Source: JBDXHU01 sp039989475
GTDB lineage: Bacteria; Pseudomonadota; Gammaproteobacteria; Pseudomonadales; Halieaceae
Direction: 5' to 3'
DNA length: 64,000 nt
NCBI GenBank assembly: GCA_039989475.1
Contig: JBDXHU010000010.1
Coordinates: forward strand, 62,001-126,000
The notes below the pieces were generated by a model that saw nothing but the letters and a program-made list of their open reading frames with translations, had not been told where the DNA came from and made no database searches. Shown in pieces: positions 10,001-16,220 of this stretch. Within the stretch, counting starts at the first letter, position 1. Each line of letters begins with the position of its first letter. Position numbers and translations under genes: made by a program.

Positions 10001-10345
10001 GTCGTAAATCCAGCCGTTTGAGAGACTGCCTGGGTCATCGGGAGAGTAATTGAAAACTTCAAAATTATAACCGTCGAATCGATTCAGCCCCTGCTGGGTG
10101 CCGACCCAGATGAAGCCATTGCGATCTTGTATAACCCGCTGAACTGCCGTGTGAGAGACACCGTCTGCGGCGGAGATTCTTGTGAACTGAATTTCTTCCC
10201 GTTGAGGTAATACATCAACAGCTAGCGCTGATGACGCTGGTACCAGGAGCAGGGCGAAGAATAATGTGAGCAGAAAAAATGCCCCCTTTCGGGGGCAAGG
10301 TTGGCTACGTACTGCAAGTGCGGGGTCCGCTGAAATCACTTTCAT
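7079..10345 (-). CDS. Two-component propeller sensor histidine kinase (HisKA_2 type)
   Basis: A 1088-residue hybrid of a periplasmic sensor and a kinase. It has a signal sequence (hydrophobic core at about 23-40), about a dozen reg_prop blades from residue 50 to about 690 (recurrent I-W-V-G-T and W-x-G-T motifs), a Y_Y_Y domain, one membrane helix at about 800-820, a coiled coil, HisKA_2 (H-H-R-V-K-N-N-M-Q, phospho-His near 894) and HATPase with N-box (NELVSNSLKHAF), G1 (DDGKGI) and G2 (MGLEIV). No fused receiver, unlike Bacteroidetes hybrids. I chose the ATG at 10345. A TTG at 10354 is closer to the AAGGAG site, whose bases overlap the stop of the upstream protease gene. A perfect terminator-like hairpin lies in codons 17-24. 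The partner regulator follows with no gap. The ligand is unknown; products of the co-transcribed protease are candidates. Confidence 0.93.
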   Translation of the reverse strand: MKVISADPALAVRSQPCPRKGAFFLLTLFFALLLVPASSALAVDVLPQREEIQFTRISAADGVSHTAVQRVIQDRNGFIWVGTQQGLNRFDGYNFEVFNYSPDDPGSLSNGWIYDIFEDREGRIWIATDGGLDLFQPSSKSFRHFRHDPDRPSSLPNDRVRSVSQTADGALWVGGRSGVSRWNGDDGFTQYLSFQSDTESRPGVRTLAPGKDNTLWIGTINQGLKALDTISSEVIQYPYLDDEANSIEDPYVRSILFDDRGVIWVGTKSGGITRIYPDGSTDQLTSKDDDKSLSSNRIWKIFQDRQGRIWVGSESGLNLWLPEQDAFQQYRHDPSNPFSISDDLVYDITQDEGNVIWLGTFSGLSKWNPEITTFTHISRKENSLSTLSNNKISAFAEEPDGRIWVGTIGGGINLWEVSDNSFEVLSAQAGNDHSLGDNQVMSLLRDSENQLWAGTMRRGISRMNIDTGIFENFKHERDRPESLSANAVSNIIEDSRGRIWVATYGGGLNQYLGDDRFRHYPGEQTGESEFPSYFLVDIEEGLDGKLWLASDGAGVIRFDPETENVEVMQYQPDGSNSISGNHIICMLQTKSALWVGTRDTGLNRYADGIWERFDYKDGLPGNAIYGILEDDNGLIWLSHSKGLSAYDPASGEFTNYDTIHGLQGNDFNNGAYLKTADGKLLFGGANGFNVFYPSDIHVNNHQPPIKLTNFTKFNKSVELDMPTYELKAVELDYSDSVLGFEFSALDYTDPNRNRYRYMLAGFDREWVEANGVRQATYTNLGSGEYTFLVQGSNNDGIWSEPGLAIDLRMAAAPWATWWAMALYTMVAIAVVYGTAQAYGARLHREEQRRYSAQLEQLVAERTSALENEITGHKVAQEDLSRSLQEKEVLLKEVHHRVKNNMQVISSLLNIQADSVMDERFMTLLTESQQRIKSMALIHENLYRSDNLLEINFQEYIEMLANGLLRFYRFDQLAVGLELDVVDVYLDIDTAVPCGLIINELVSNSLKHAFKGMTGEGKISVSFAPSDDGNNYRFSVADDGKGIPADVDIENSSSMGLEIVRILTAQLDGSWTFTRDGGTEFIIEFPRKN

Positions 10346-10360
10346 GGCCCCCAAGGGGCT
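10274..10360 (-). promoter_or_regulatory. Putative attenuator at the start of the propeller-kinase gene
   Basis: Read on the minus strand, four GC arms are visible. A is GCCCC (10359-10355), overlapping the ribosome site. B is GGGGGC (10352-10347), just before the ATG. C is TGCCCCC (10297-10291). D is GGGGGCA (10286-10280), followed by six T (10279-10274). C and D form a perfect 7-bp stem with a GAAA tetraloop and U-tract, the form of an intrinsic terminator, but inside the coding region. A and B can pair over the initiation site. B can instead pair with C over six G-C pairs, which would block the terminator. This is the geometry of an attenuator. Function is inferred; the hydrophobic signal peptide (Phe-Phe gives TTTTTT) could produce part of it by chance. 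Confidence 0.5.
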
Positions 10361-10362
10361 CC

Positions 10363-12777
10363 TTATTCATTGGCGACAATTTCACTGGCATGGATGCCGC
10401 CGGCTTTAGACGAATTCTCAATATAGGCTTCCTGCCAGGTCATACCTTCCTGCCAGGTCATGCCTTCCTGCCAGGTCATACCCTCCTGCCAGGTCATGCC
10501 TGATTGCGACAGGGTGCCGTCGGCGAATTCAAGGAAGAAGTCGCCCCTGGCGTCCATGCGCACCGGTCCTCGATAGTGCATGCCGCCGACCAGGTCCATG
10601 GCTATATCCAGCCCCTGGTTGGCGCAACCGGTATTCTTATTGTACAGGGCATCGTGAATATTCAGCAGCCCTGCGCCCTGTTGCAGCAGGCTGTAAGCCA
10701 GCTCGCCGTCGGCCGAGGTGGCGGGCTGCGCTGAAGACATCAGCCGGCACTTAACATCTTCCGGACTCAGTGTGGGATCTTGTTGCAGCATTAATGCCGC
10801 CGCCCCGCTCACCACTGCTGCCGCCTGGGAGGTGCCCGACATCACAAAGTACTTGTCGCCGTCGTAGAAGTCGGGATGTTCTTCAAACAAGCCAGTGCCG
10901 CTCTGCATGAGGCCGGTCATGTGTCCGCCCGGAGCTACCAGGTCGGGTTTGGCGAAGCCATCATGGGTGGGGCCTGCGGCGGAGAAGGTGGTCAGCTTGT
11001 CGTCGCTGACGTTGCCCGGCGTATAGCTATCGGTCATCGCGCCCACGGTGATCACGTAGGGTACGTTACCCGGCACACCTACCGACATCGGCGTTGGGCC
11101 GCTGTTACCGGCTGAAACGACCACCACGATGCCAGCATCCCAGGCTCTCATAACAGCCTGGTTTAGTGGGTCCGCCCAATAGGGCGATTCAACTTTGGCG
11201 GACATGGAGAGGTTAAGTACTCGAATATTAAACTCATCCTTGTGCTCAACCACATAGTTGATACCGCGAATCGCATCGCTGTAGCTGCCATGACCCTCGT
11301 CACTAAAGGCCCTGACCACCACGAGGTTGGCATCCGGTGCAATACCTTGATACATCTCACCCCAATCATCGTTGTCCGGCGTTGCGCCGCTGCTGGCGAG
11401 CACACTGGTGATATGGGTGCCGTGACCGGACTCGTCTTCCATCTCAGCGTAAAACTTGCTGTCCTCATTGATGACTACCGTCGAGTCCTCGGTGGCGTCG
11501 TAGTAAGCCAGTATTCGATTCTCGCCGTCAGTATTTTTCGAGATCTCTTCTGGTGTGGCCCAGATACCCGAGTCGAGCACGGCTACGGTTACGCCACGAC
11601 CGGTTACTCCGTCGCGATGCACGTCACTGGCGCGCACCAGGCTGGGGAAGAATGTGTTGCGGGTCTCGCCCTGAATAGGCATTCCGCCGTTGTGCTTGAA
11701 GCTGACGCTGTTGCCGTCCTGGAAGTCGACGGTCATGGCGTAGTTCGCCTGGGCAAGTGCGGCGGCGCTGGCAAATTGCAACTGCAGGGCGTGAACTTCA
11801 CCGGCCTGCAGTTTGCGCTTGTGCAGTGTCGTCTGGTCCAGCGTGGCCGTATTGCCGGCGATGGCGTCCCGGTAAAGAGGCCGTCCGTCCAGCTGGATAT
11901 TCAGCAGGTCCTCATTGGCCGCCGGCCATTCCAGCGTAATGCTCTGGATCTGCAGATTCTCGCCGCCGAGGTTAGCCAACTCCCAGTTCACTGTGGCACC
12001 GTCGATACCGAGTGTTGGGGCTCCCTTGACCGCAAACATGGGTGTAAGGAAGCTGTCCGCGGCTTGCGCCCTATTGGATTCAGCGCGGACGTTTGCGGTA
12101 AGCACCGGTTGGTCCTGGTGGATAGTCAGCACGTCTGCATGCTGGGTCAGCTGTTGGCGTTGTGCGCTGCTCAATTTCGCGCTCACCGCGCTGATGATCT
12201 CCAGTTCATGAGACACGCTGCCACCGCTGCTGGTGACGGCTGCGTAGACCTCGGCGGTGCTGCGACCCTGGACGATGTAGTCCCCGAGCTGCTGACCACC
12301 ACTGTACTCGTCGTCATCATCTGAGTCGTCGCGATCGTCCCACAGGAAACCGGCTACTTGCAGGCTGCCTTCGGGAGATAGCTCATCACTGTCAGAGTCG
12401 TCGCGATCATCCCAGAGGAAACCGGCCAGTTGCAGCTCACCCGCGGTGGATTGCTCATCATCATCGGAGTCGTCGCGGTCATCCCAGAGGAAGCCGGCTA
12501 GTTGCAGGCCGCCCTCGATGGATTGCTCATCATCACTGGAGTCGTCGCGGTCATCCCAGAGGAAGCCGGCCACTTGCGGGCTGGCCTCGGTGGATCGCGG
12601 CTCAATATCGGAGTCGTCACGGTCATCCCAGACAAAACCGGCCAAGTGCGGCCCGGCGGGGTTGGCGACATCATAGGAAATAGAAGCGGCGGCCAGCAAC
12701 AAACAGATGACTGCGGCTATAGCCATCAGACCCAAAATCTGTGTTGCTCCGCGCGGGGCTAATCCTTCATTACGCAT
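10363..12777 (-). CDS. Secreted S8 (subtilisin-family) serine protease with N- and C-terminal repeats
   Basis: An 804-residue exported subtilase. An N-terminal hydrophobic segment (about 14-33) is a signal peptide or anchor. Five copies of A-G-F-[LV]-W-D-D-R-D-D-S start at residues 46, 70, 94, 118 and 142, an exact 24-residue period. A prodomain-like region (about 160-225) and a beta-rich insert follow. The catalytic domain has D402 (VLDSGIW), H452 (SGHGTH), N558 (SAGNSG) and S650 (MSGTSQA), so it should be active. The end carries four GMTWQE units (760-783). The start was placed at the ATG at 12777 because AAGGAG lies 9 bases upstream; the longer frame adds only non-conserved residues. It is the first gene of the operon with the propeller kinase and EAL regulator, downstream of a sigma-54 promoter. 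The acidic repeats could bind calcium or be processed; that is inference. Confidence 0.92.
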   Translation of the reverse strand: MRNEGLAPRGATQILGLMAIAAVICLLLAAASISYDVANPAGPHLAGFVWDDRDDSDIEPRSTEASPQVAGFLWDDRDDSSDDEQSIEGGLQLAGFLWDDRDDSDDDEQSTAGELQLAGFLWDDRDDSDSDELSPEGSLQVAGFLWDDRDDSDDDDEYSGGQQLGDYIVQGRSTAEVYAAVTSSGGSVSHELEIISAVSAKLSSAQRQQLTQHADVLTIHQDQPVLTANVRAESNRAQAADSFLTPMFAVKGAPTLGIDGATVNWELANLGGENLQIQSITLEWPAANEDLLNIQLDGRPLYRDAIAGNTATLDQTTLHKRKLQAGEVHALQLQFASAAALAQANYAMTVDFQDGNSVSFKHNGGMPIQGETRNTFFPSLVRASDVHRDGVTGRGVTVAVLDSGIWATPEEISKNTDGENRILAYYDATEDSTVVINEDSKFYAEMEDESGHGTHITSVLASSGATPDNDDWGEMYQGIAPDANLVVVRAFSDEGHGSYSDAIRGINYVVEHKDEFNIRVLNLSMSAKVESPYWADPLNQAVMRAWDAGIVVVVSAGNSGPTPMSVGVPGNVPYVITVGAMTDSYTPGNVSDDKLTTFSAAGPTHDGFAKPDLVAPGGHMTGLMQSGTGLFEEHPDFYDGDKYFVMSGTSQAAAVVSGAAALMLQQDPTLSPEDVKCRLMSSAQPATSADGELAYSLLQQGAGLLNIHDALYNKNTGCANQGLDIAMDLVGGMHYRGPVRMDARGDFFLEFADGTLSQSGMTWQEGMTWQEGMTWQEGMTWQEAYIENSSKAGGIHASEIVANE
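10429..10500 (-). repeat. Four 18-bp tandem units encoding GMTWQE
   Basis: Four adjacent 18-bp units differ only at third-codon positions and encode G-M-T-W-Q-E repeats near the C-terminus of the subtilase. Units of 18 bp keep the frame, so copy number could vary between strains without breaking the gene. Confidence 0.85.
12322..12642 (-). repeat. Five 72-bp tandem repeats in the subtilase N-terminus
   Basis: Five units with an exact 72-bp period encode the A-G-F-L-W-D-D-R-D-D-S motif plus a more variable acidic linker. The WDDRDD core is nearly invariant while linkers drift (D-I-E-P, S-D-D-E-Q, D-S-D-E-L), suggesting selection on the core rather than recent slippage alone. Confidence 0.85.
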
Positions 12778-12937
12778 TATTCCGACTCCTTGCAGTACGA
12801 GTAGCACTTTTATAAGTGTAGTAGCGCTTCTGGACTTGCGTTCGATAGCGCTGTTATTGTTTTTTCCACGCCATTGCCTGGCGCCCACACGCAAAATCCC
12901 TGGTTATTATGGTTTGCTTCCATTTGCAAAGGAAATA

Positions 12938-12956
12938 TTTGCAAATACCGTGCCTA
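12938..12956 (-). promoter_or_regulatory. Sigma-54 (-24/-12) promoter of the protease-kinase-EAL operon
   Basis: On the minus strand the sequence TAGGCACGGTATTTGCA fits the sigma-54 consensus YTGGCACGRNNNTTGCW at 16 of 17 positions. GG (12954-12953) and GC (12942-12941) are spaced by exactly ten bases. Transcription would start near 12929, giving a leader of about 150 bases before the subtilase ATG at 12777. The sigma-54 activator gene ends just upstream at 13157. The leader also holds a small CACTT/AAGTG hairpin 25-40 bases before the ATG, of unknown meaning. No rival sigma-70 promoter stands out. Confidence 0.72.
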
Positions 12957-12965
12957 GTTCACACT

Positions 12966-13131
12966 TTTGCCGTAAAGGCGGCAAATTACTATGTAACTAG
13001 TTGATATTTAAGGGGAAGCTGGTGGCGTACCGGCGCCTTACCTGGCAGAAAGTATTGGCGAATTGATTCGCAGTTATTTTCTTTTTCGAGAAAAATCGCC
13101 AAATATTTCCTGCGGGGGCGATATATTCGCC
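12966..13131. promoter_or_regulatory. Inverted-repeat cluster, candidate upstream activator sites
   Basis: The 379-base gap between the subtilase and sigma-54 activator genes holds several dyads above the sigma-54 promoter. TTTGCCG/CGGCAAA is at 12966-12985, GCGAAT-TG-ATTCGC at 13058-13071, TTTTTC-GA-GAAAAA at 13082-13095 and GGCGA-TATAT-TCGCC at 13117-13131. A single TCGCCAAA half-site lies at 13096-13103. The shared TTGGCGA/TCGCCAA core and the distance of roughly 100-180 bases from the promoter fit enhancer sites for the neighbouring activator, which has two helix-turn-helix motifs. Binding is inferred. Confidence 0.5.
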
Positions 13132-13156
13132 AATTTTTTCGGAAAGGTCTAGTGCT

Positions 13157-16100
13157 TTACCAGTCAGCGAGTTGGCTGAGCTGCCGCCGGTAGGTGGGTG
13201 GAGAGACGCCAACCATGGTCGCCGCTTCGGTTTGGGTGCGGGCCAGCTCGCTGATCTGACTCAATAGCAAGTTGTGCAAATGGCGCATCGGGTCGAAGCG
13301 TTCCCGCTGCGCAATCCGGATCCAGCGCGGCAGTAATACGGCCACAGCTTGCCAATTGACCTGAAATTCGGCCGGGCGATTCTGTTGTTCCGACTGGTAG
13401 CGCGACAGTTTCCGGCGCAGGGTGCTTTCCGGTAAGCCCAGCGCGTCTGCGGCCTGCAGGTTGACCTGCCCATGCTGCTCCAACGCCGCGTAAATAAGGT
13501 CTTGCTCCAGCCACAGGCCCAGGGGCAATAGGCGGCTGTTTTCCAGGCAGTAGCTGACTTGCTCGGCCAGTGCGTTGCGCAAAGCACCTTCTATTTCAGC
13601 AAGGCTCTCAGTTTCTGCTTGCGTTGACCTGGTGCTCGTCGTGGGCGCTGCTTTGTTGACGCTGCTGCCGTCAGATTCCCGGCGCAGGTCTAACTCGGTG
13701 ACATCAACCCTGTCACCCTGGCAGAGAATAACGGCACGTATCAGCCTGTTGCGTAGTTCGCGAATATTGCCGGGCCAGGGGTAGTGTTGCATGAGTTCTT
13801 CGGCGGCCGCTGTAAAGCCGACAATATCCCGTCCGTACTGGGCGCTGCAGCTGTGCAAGAAATGTCGCGCCAGGTGAATAATATCGCCATCGCGAGAGCG
13901 CAGCGGCGGCGAATGAACGTTAAATACGTTGAGACGATAGAACAGGTCTTCGCGAAACTTGCCTTGCTTTATCTGCTTTTCAAGGTCGACATTGGTAGCC
14001 GCAATGATGCGGGTGTTGGTGCTTACAAGCTGTGTGCTGCCGACAGCGGTAAATTGTTTCTCCTGGACTACGCGTAGTAATTTTACCTGTACGTCCATCG
14101 GCAGCTCGCCAATTTCATCCAGCAGCAAGGTGCCGCCGTCCGCTTCCTTGAGCTTGCCGGGAGAATCACTCACGGCGCCGGTAAACGCGCCTTTAACATG
14201 ACCGAACAGCTCACGTTCGATCAGGCTGCTGACAACGGCGCCGCAATCGACAATAACAAATGGTGCCTCACTGCGATTGCTAAGGCGGTGTATTTCCCGC
14301 GCGATCACTTCCTTGCCGGTACCGGACTCGCCGGTGATCAGCACGGTCTCGTCGGTGGGGGCGACCAGCTGTATCAGCTGCATCACTTCGGCCATGGTGT
14401 TGGATTGAAAGAGAAGCTCCGATTCCTGGGCCGGCAGCGTCGACACGGCCGGCGTCGTGGCTGGACTGCGATCGCCAGGGTTGGCGATATAGCCGAGCAA
14501 TGACTGTATCAGCAGCAGGTCCTGCTGGCGCAATTCCCCCTGCAGGTTAGAGCTGCTCAGGTAGAGTGCACCCTGGAGACCGCCGCCCAGGGCCACGGGT
14601 ATACAATAATCTGAATCTGCCCGCAGGGGCGCGCCGGATTCGGCGGCGCTATGAATCAGTTGCTGCTGGCTTTCTGATAGTGCTGGCAGCTTTGCGCCGC
14701 TGCTGTCTTCGGCCAGCAGTGTCAGCTCATCTGCCTCCCTGCGATAAAACGCTGCCTGCTCCAGGTTGAAGGAGCGCCTTATCCTGCCCACCAGCCTGGC
14801 GGCCAGGCTCTCTGAATCCTGGTTGTCGGCGGCGGTGCTCATGGTATTCCAGAGCAGCGCCATATTGCGATAGTCCTGGCCAGCGTCTTCGGTGAGGAGG
14901 CCGCTTTGACCGTCGAGGTTACCGATCAGGCCGATATCGGTGCTGGGACGCCAGATGGCTGCCCGGTTGCCGCCTGATTGCTGGGCCAGGGTGAGGGCGC
15001 GATTGGCGCGCCGGAACAGCTCTAATGGCGATTCGTTATCTGACCCGCCTGCGCCCGGTCGATGATGTGAAATGCCAATACTTACGGACAGTGTAAGTGT
15101 TTCCTGCAGGAACCAGTGCTCCGACAGGCGCTGCAATATCGCGCCGGAGATGGAGTTGGCCTCTTCCAGAGTGGTGTAGGGCAGGCTGGCAGAAAAAACC
15201 GCCCCCCCATAATAACTGGCCAGGTCGGTGCTGCGCATGGCCAGGTTCAGTTGTTCGCCGATCTCACGGATCAGTAACTCACGGGTATGCTCTGGCAGGT
15301 TTCTTAATAGCTCGTCCTGGTCGTCAGGACTGATCAGGAGCAATACAAAAGCACGCTCGTGGTCCAACGGGTAGTCGTACAGGTTATCAAAGCCGTCGGG
15401 TAGTTCAGATGGAACTGGCAGGCCTTCCTGAGAATCGCTGAACTCTGCGAGCTGGCGCAGGATGAGCACCACGCCGCTGTTTTCGTCTCGTTCGCGAGTG
15501 GGGCCCACCACGCCATCAAGCAGAAACTGGCTGCCGTCGCCGCGCACAATCTGGAAGGGCGGCAGTCGGGTAACGGCCGTTACTTGCAGAAGCTGCTCCC
15601 AGGGTATGTTGGCGGCACTCTTGCCGACCCCCGCCTGGTCCTGCAGCAGTTGCAGGCAATTACGGCCCACGGCCTCTTCGGTGCTAATCCCAAATAGTAA
15701 CTGCGCATCTTCATTTAAAGCGCTGATCTGGCCACTGACGTCGACGAATACCAGGGAATCGCCAATACATTGCAAAGCCGTGGCCAGCAATTGTTTGGTC
15801 TGGCGCAATTCCTGCTCAATGCTGAACTTGTGCAGGGCCATTTCGATTGCGATCTGCAGGTCCGGTGTTTCAATTGGCTTCAGCACATAGCCGTAGGGCG
15901 CAATCGACTTGGCCCGCGCCACGGTTTCACGATCCGAATATGCGGTCAGAAATATCACCGGGATATCGAGTTTCTCGGTGATTGCTCGTGCAACGTCTAT
16001 GCCGTCGATTTCATCTTTCAGGTGTATGTCGCACAGCAACAGGTCGGGTTGGACTTCTTCAGCCTTGGCAATGGCCTGGTGAGGATTGTGCGCCAGCCCC

Positions 16101-16210
16101 ACCACCCGGTGGCCCAGTTGCTGCAGGCGCGACTGAATGTCTCGTGCGACCAGGGCCTCATCTTCTATGATGAGGATGCCGGGTTGGCGCTGTGGAGGAG
16201 AGTCAGTCAT
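13157..16210 (-). CDS. Sigma-54-dependent response regulator with REC-PAS-degenerate GGDEF-GAF-AAA+ and two HTH motifs
   Basis: A 1017-residue cytoplasmic transcription activator. REC spans 10-125 (phospho-acceptor D61, K111) and PAS about 140-255. A GGDEF-like domain (about 280-420) has its active site degraded to GGAVF (335-339) but its I-site R326-S-T-D329 kept. A GAF-like domain spans about 450-575. The sigma-54 AAA+ domain covers 598-842 with Walker A G-E-S-G-T-G-K-E (627-634), the sigma-54 loop G-A-F-T-G-A (674-679) and Walker B L-L-L-D-E (695-699). The C-terminus has one HTH at about 913-936 and a second at 992-1013. It is unusually long for an NtrC-family protein (typically about 450-550). 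REC-PAS is closely related to that of the EAL regulator at 4934-7078. It starts 10 bases after the monooxygenase stop with no clear ribosome site, so coupling is likely. Confidence 0.92.
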   Translation of the reverse strand: MTDSPPQRQPGILIIEDEALVARDIQSRLQQLGHRVVGLAHNPHQAIAKAEEVQPDLLLCDIHLKDEIDGIDVARAITEKLDIPVIFLTAYSDRETVARAKSIAPYGYVLKPIETPDLQIAIEMALHKFSIEQELRQTKQLLATALQCIGDSLVFVDVSGQISALNEDAQLLFGISTEEAVGRNCLQLLQDQAGVGKSAANIPWEQLLQVTAVTRLPPFQIVRGDGSQFLLDGVVGPTRERDENSGVVLILRQLAEFSDSQEGLPVPSELPDGFDNLYDYPLDHERAFVLLLISPDDQDELLRNLPEHTRELLIREIGEQLNLAMRSTDLASYYGGAVFSASLPYTTLEEANSISGAILQRLSEHWFLQETLTLSVSIGISHHRPGAGGSDNESPLELFRRANRALTLAQQSGGNRAAIWRPSTDIGLIGNLDGQSGLLTEDAGQDYRNMALLWNTMSTAADNQDSESLAARLVGRIRRSFNLEQAAFYRREADELTLLAEDSSGAKLPALSESQQQLIHSAAESGAPLRADSDYCIPVALGGGLQGALYLSSSNLQGELRQQDLLLIQSLLGYIANPGDRSPATTPAVSTLPAQESELLFQSNTMAEVMQLIQLVAPTDETVLITGESGTGKEVIAREIHRLSNRSEAPFVIVDCGAVVSSLIERELFGHVKGAFTGAVSDSPGKLKEADGGTLLLDEIGELPMDVQVKLLRVVQEKQFTAVGSTQLVSTNTRIIAATNVDLEKQIKQGKFREDLFYRLNVFNVHSPPLRSRDGDIIHLARHFLHSCSAQYGRDIVGFTAAAEELMQHYPWPGNIRELRNRLIRAVILCQGDRVDVTELDLRRESDGSSVNKAAPTTSTRSTQAETESLAEIEGALRNALAEQVSYCLENSRLLPLGLWLEQDLIYAALEQHGQVNLQAADALGLPESTLRRKLSRYQSEQQNRPAEFQVNWQAVAVLLPRWIRIAQRERFDPMRHLHNLLLSQISELARTQTEAATMVGVSPPTYRRQLSQLADW

Positions 16211-16220
16211 TTTCGGGGGG

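Noticed and set aside
11242..12324. Long open frame antisense to the subtilase gene
   Set aside because: It mirrors the codon bias of the real gene in a GC-rich genome, has no ribosome site and no recognisable domain; the subtilase on the other strand has all catalytic motifs.
12822..12852. AGCGCT...AGCGCT hairpin followed by a T-run on the plus strand
   Set aside because: No plus-strand gene ends there; on the minus strand it lies in the subtilase leader without a T-run, so it is not a terminator.
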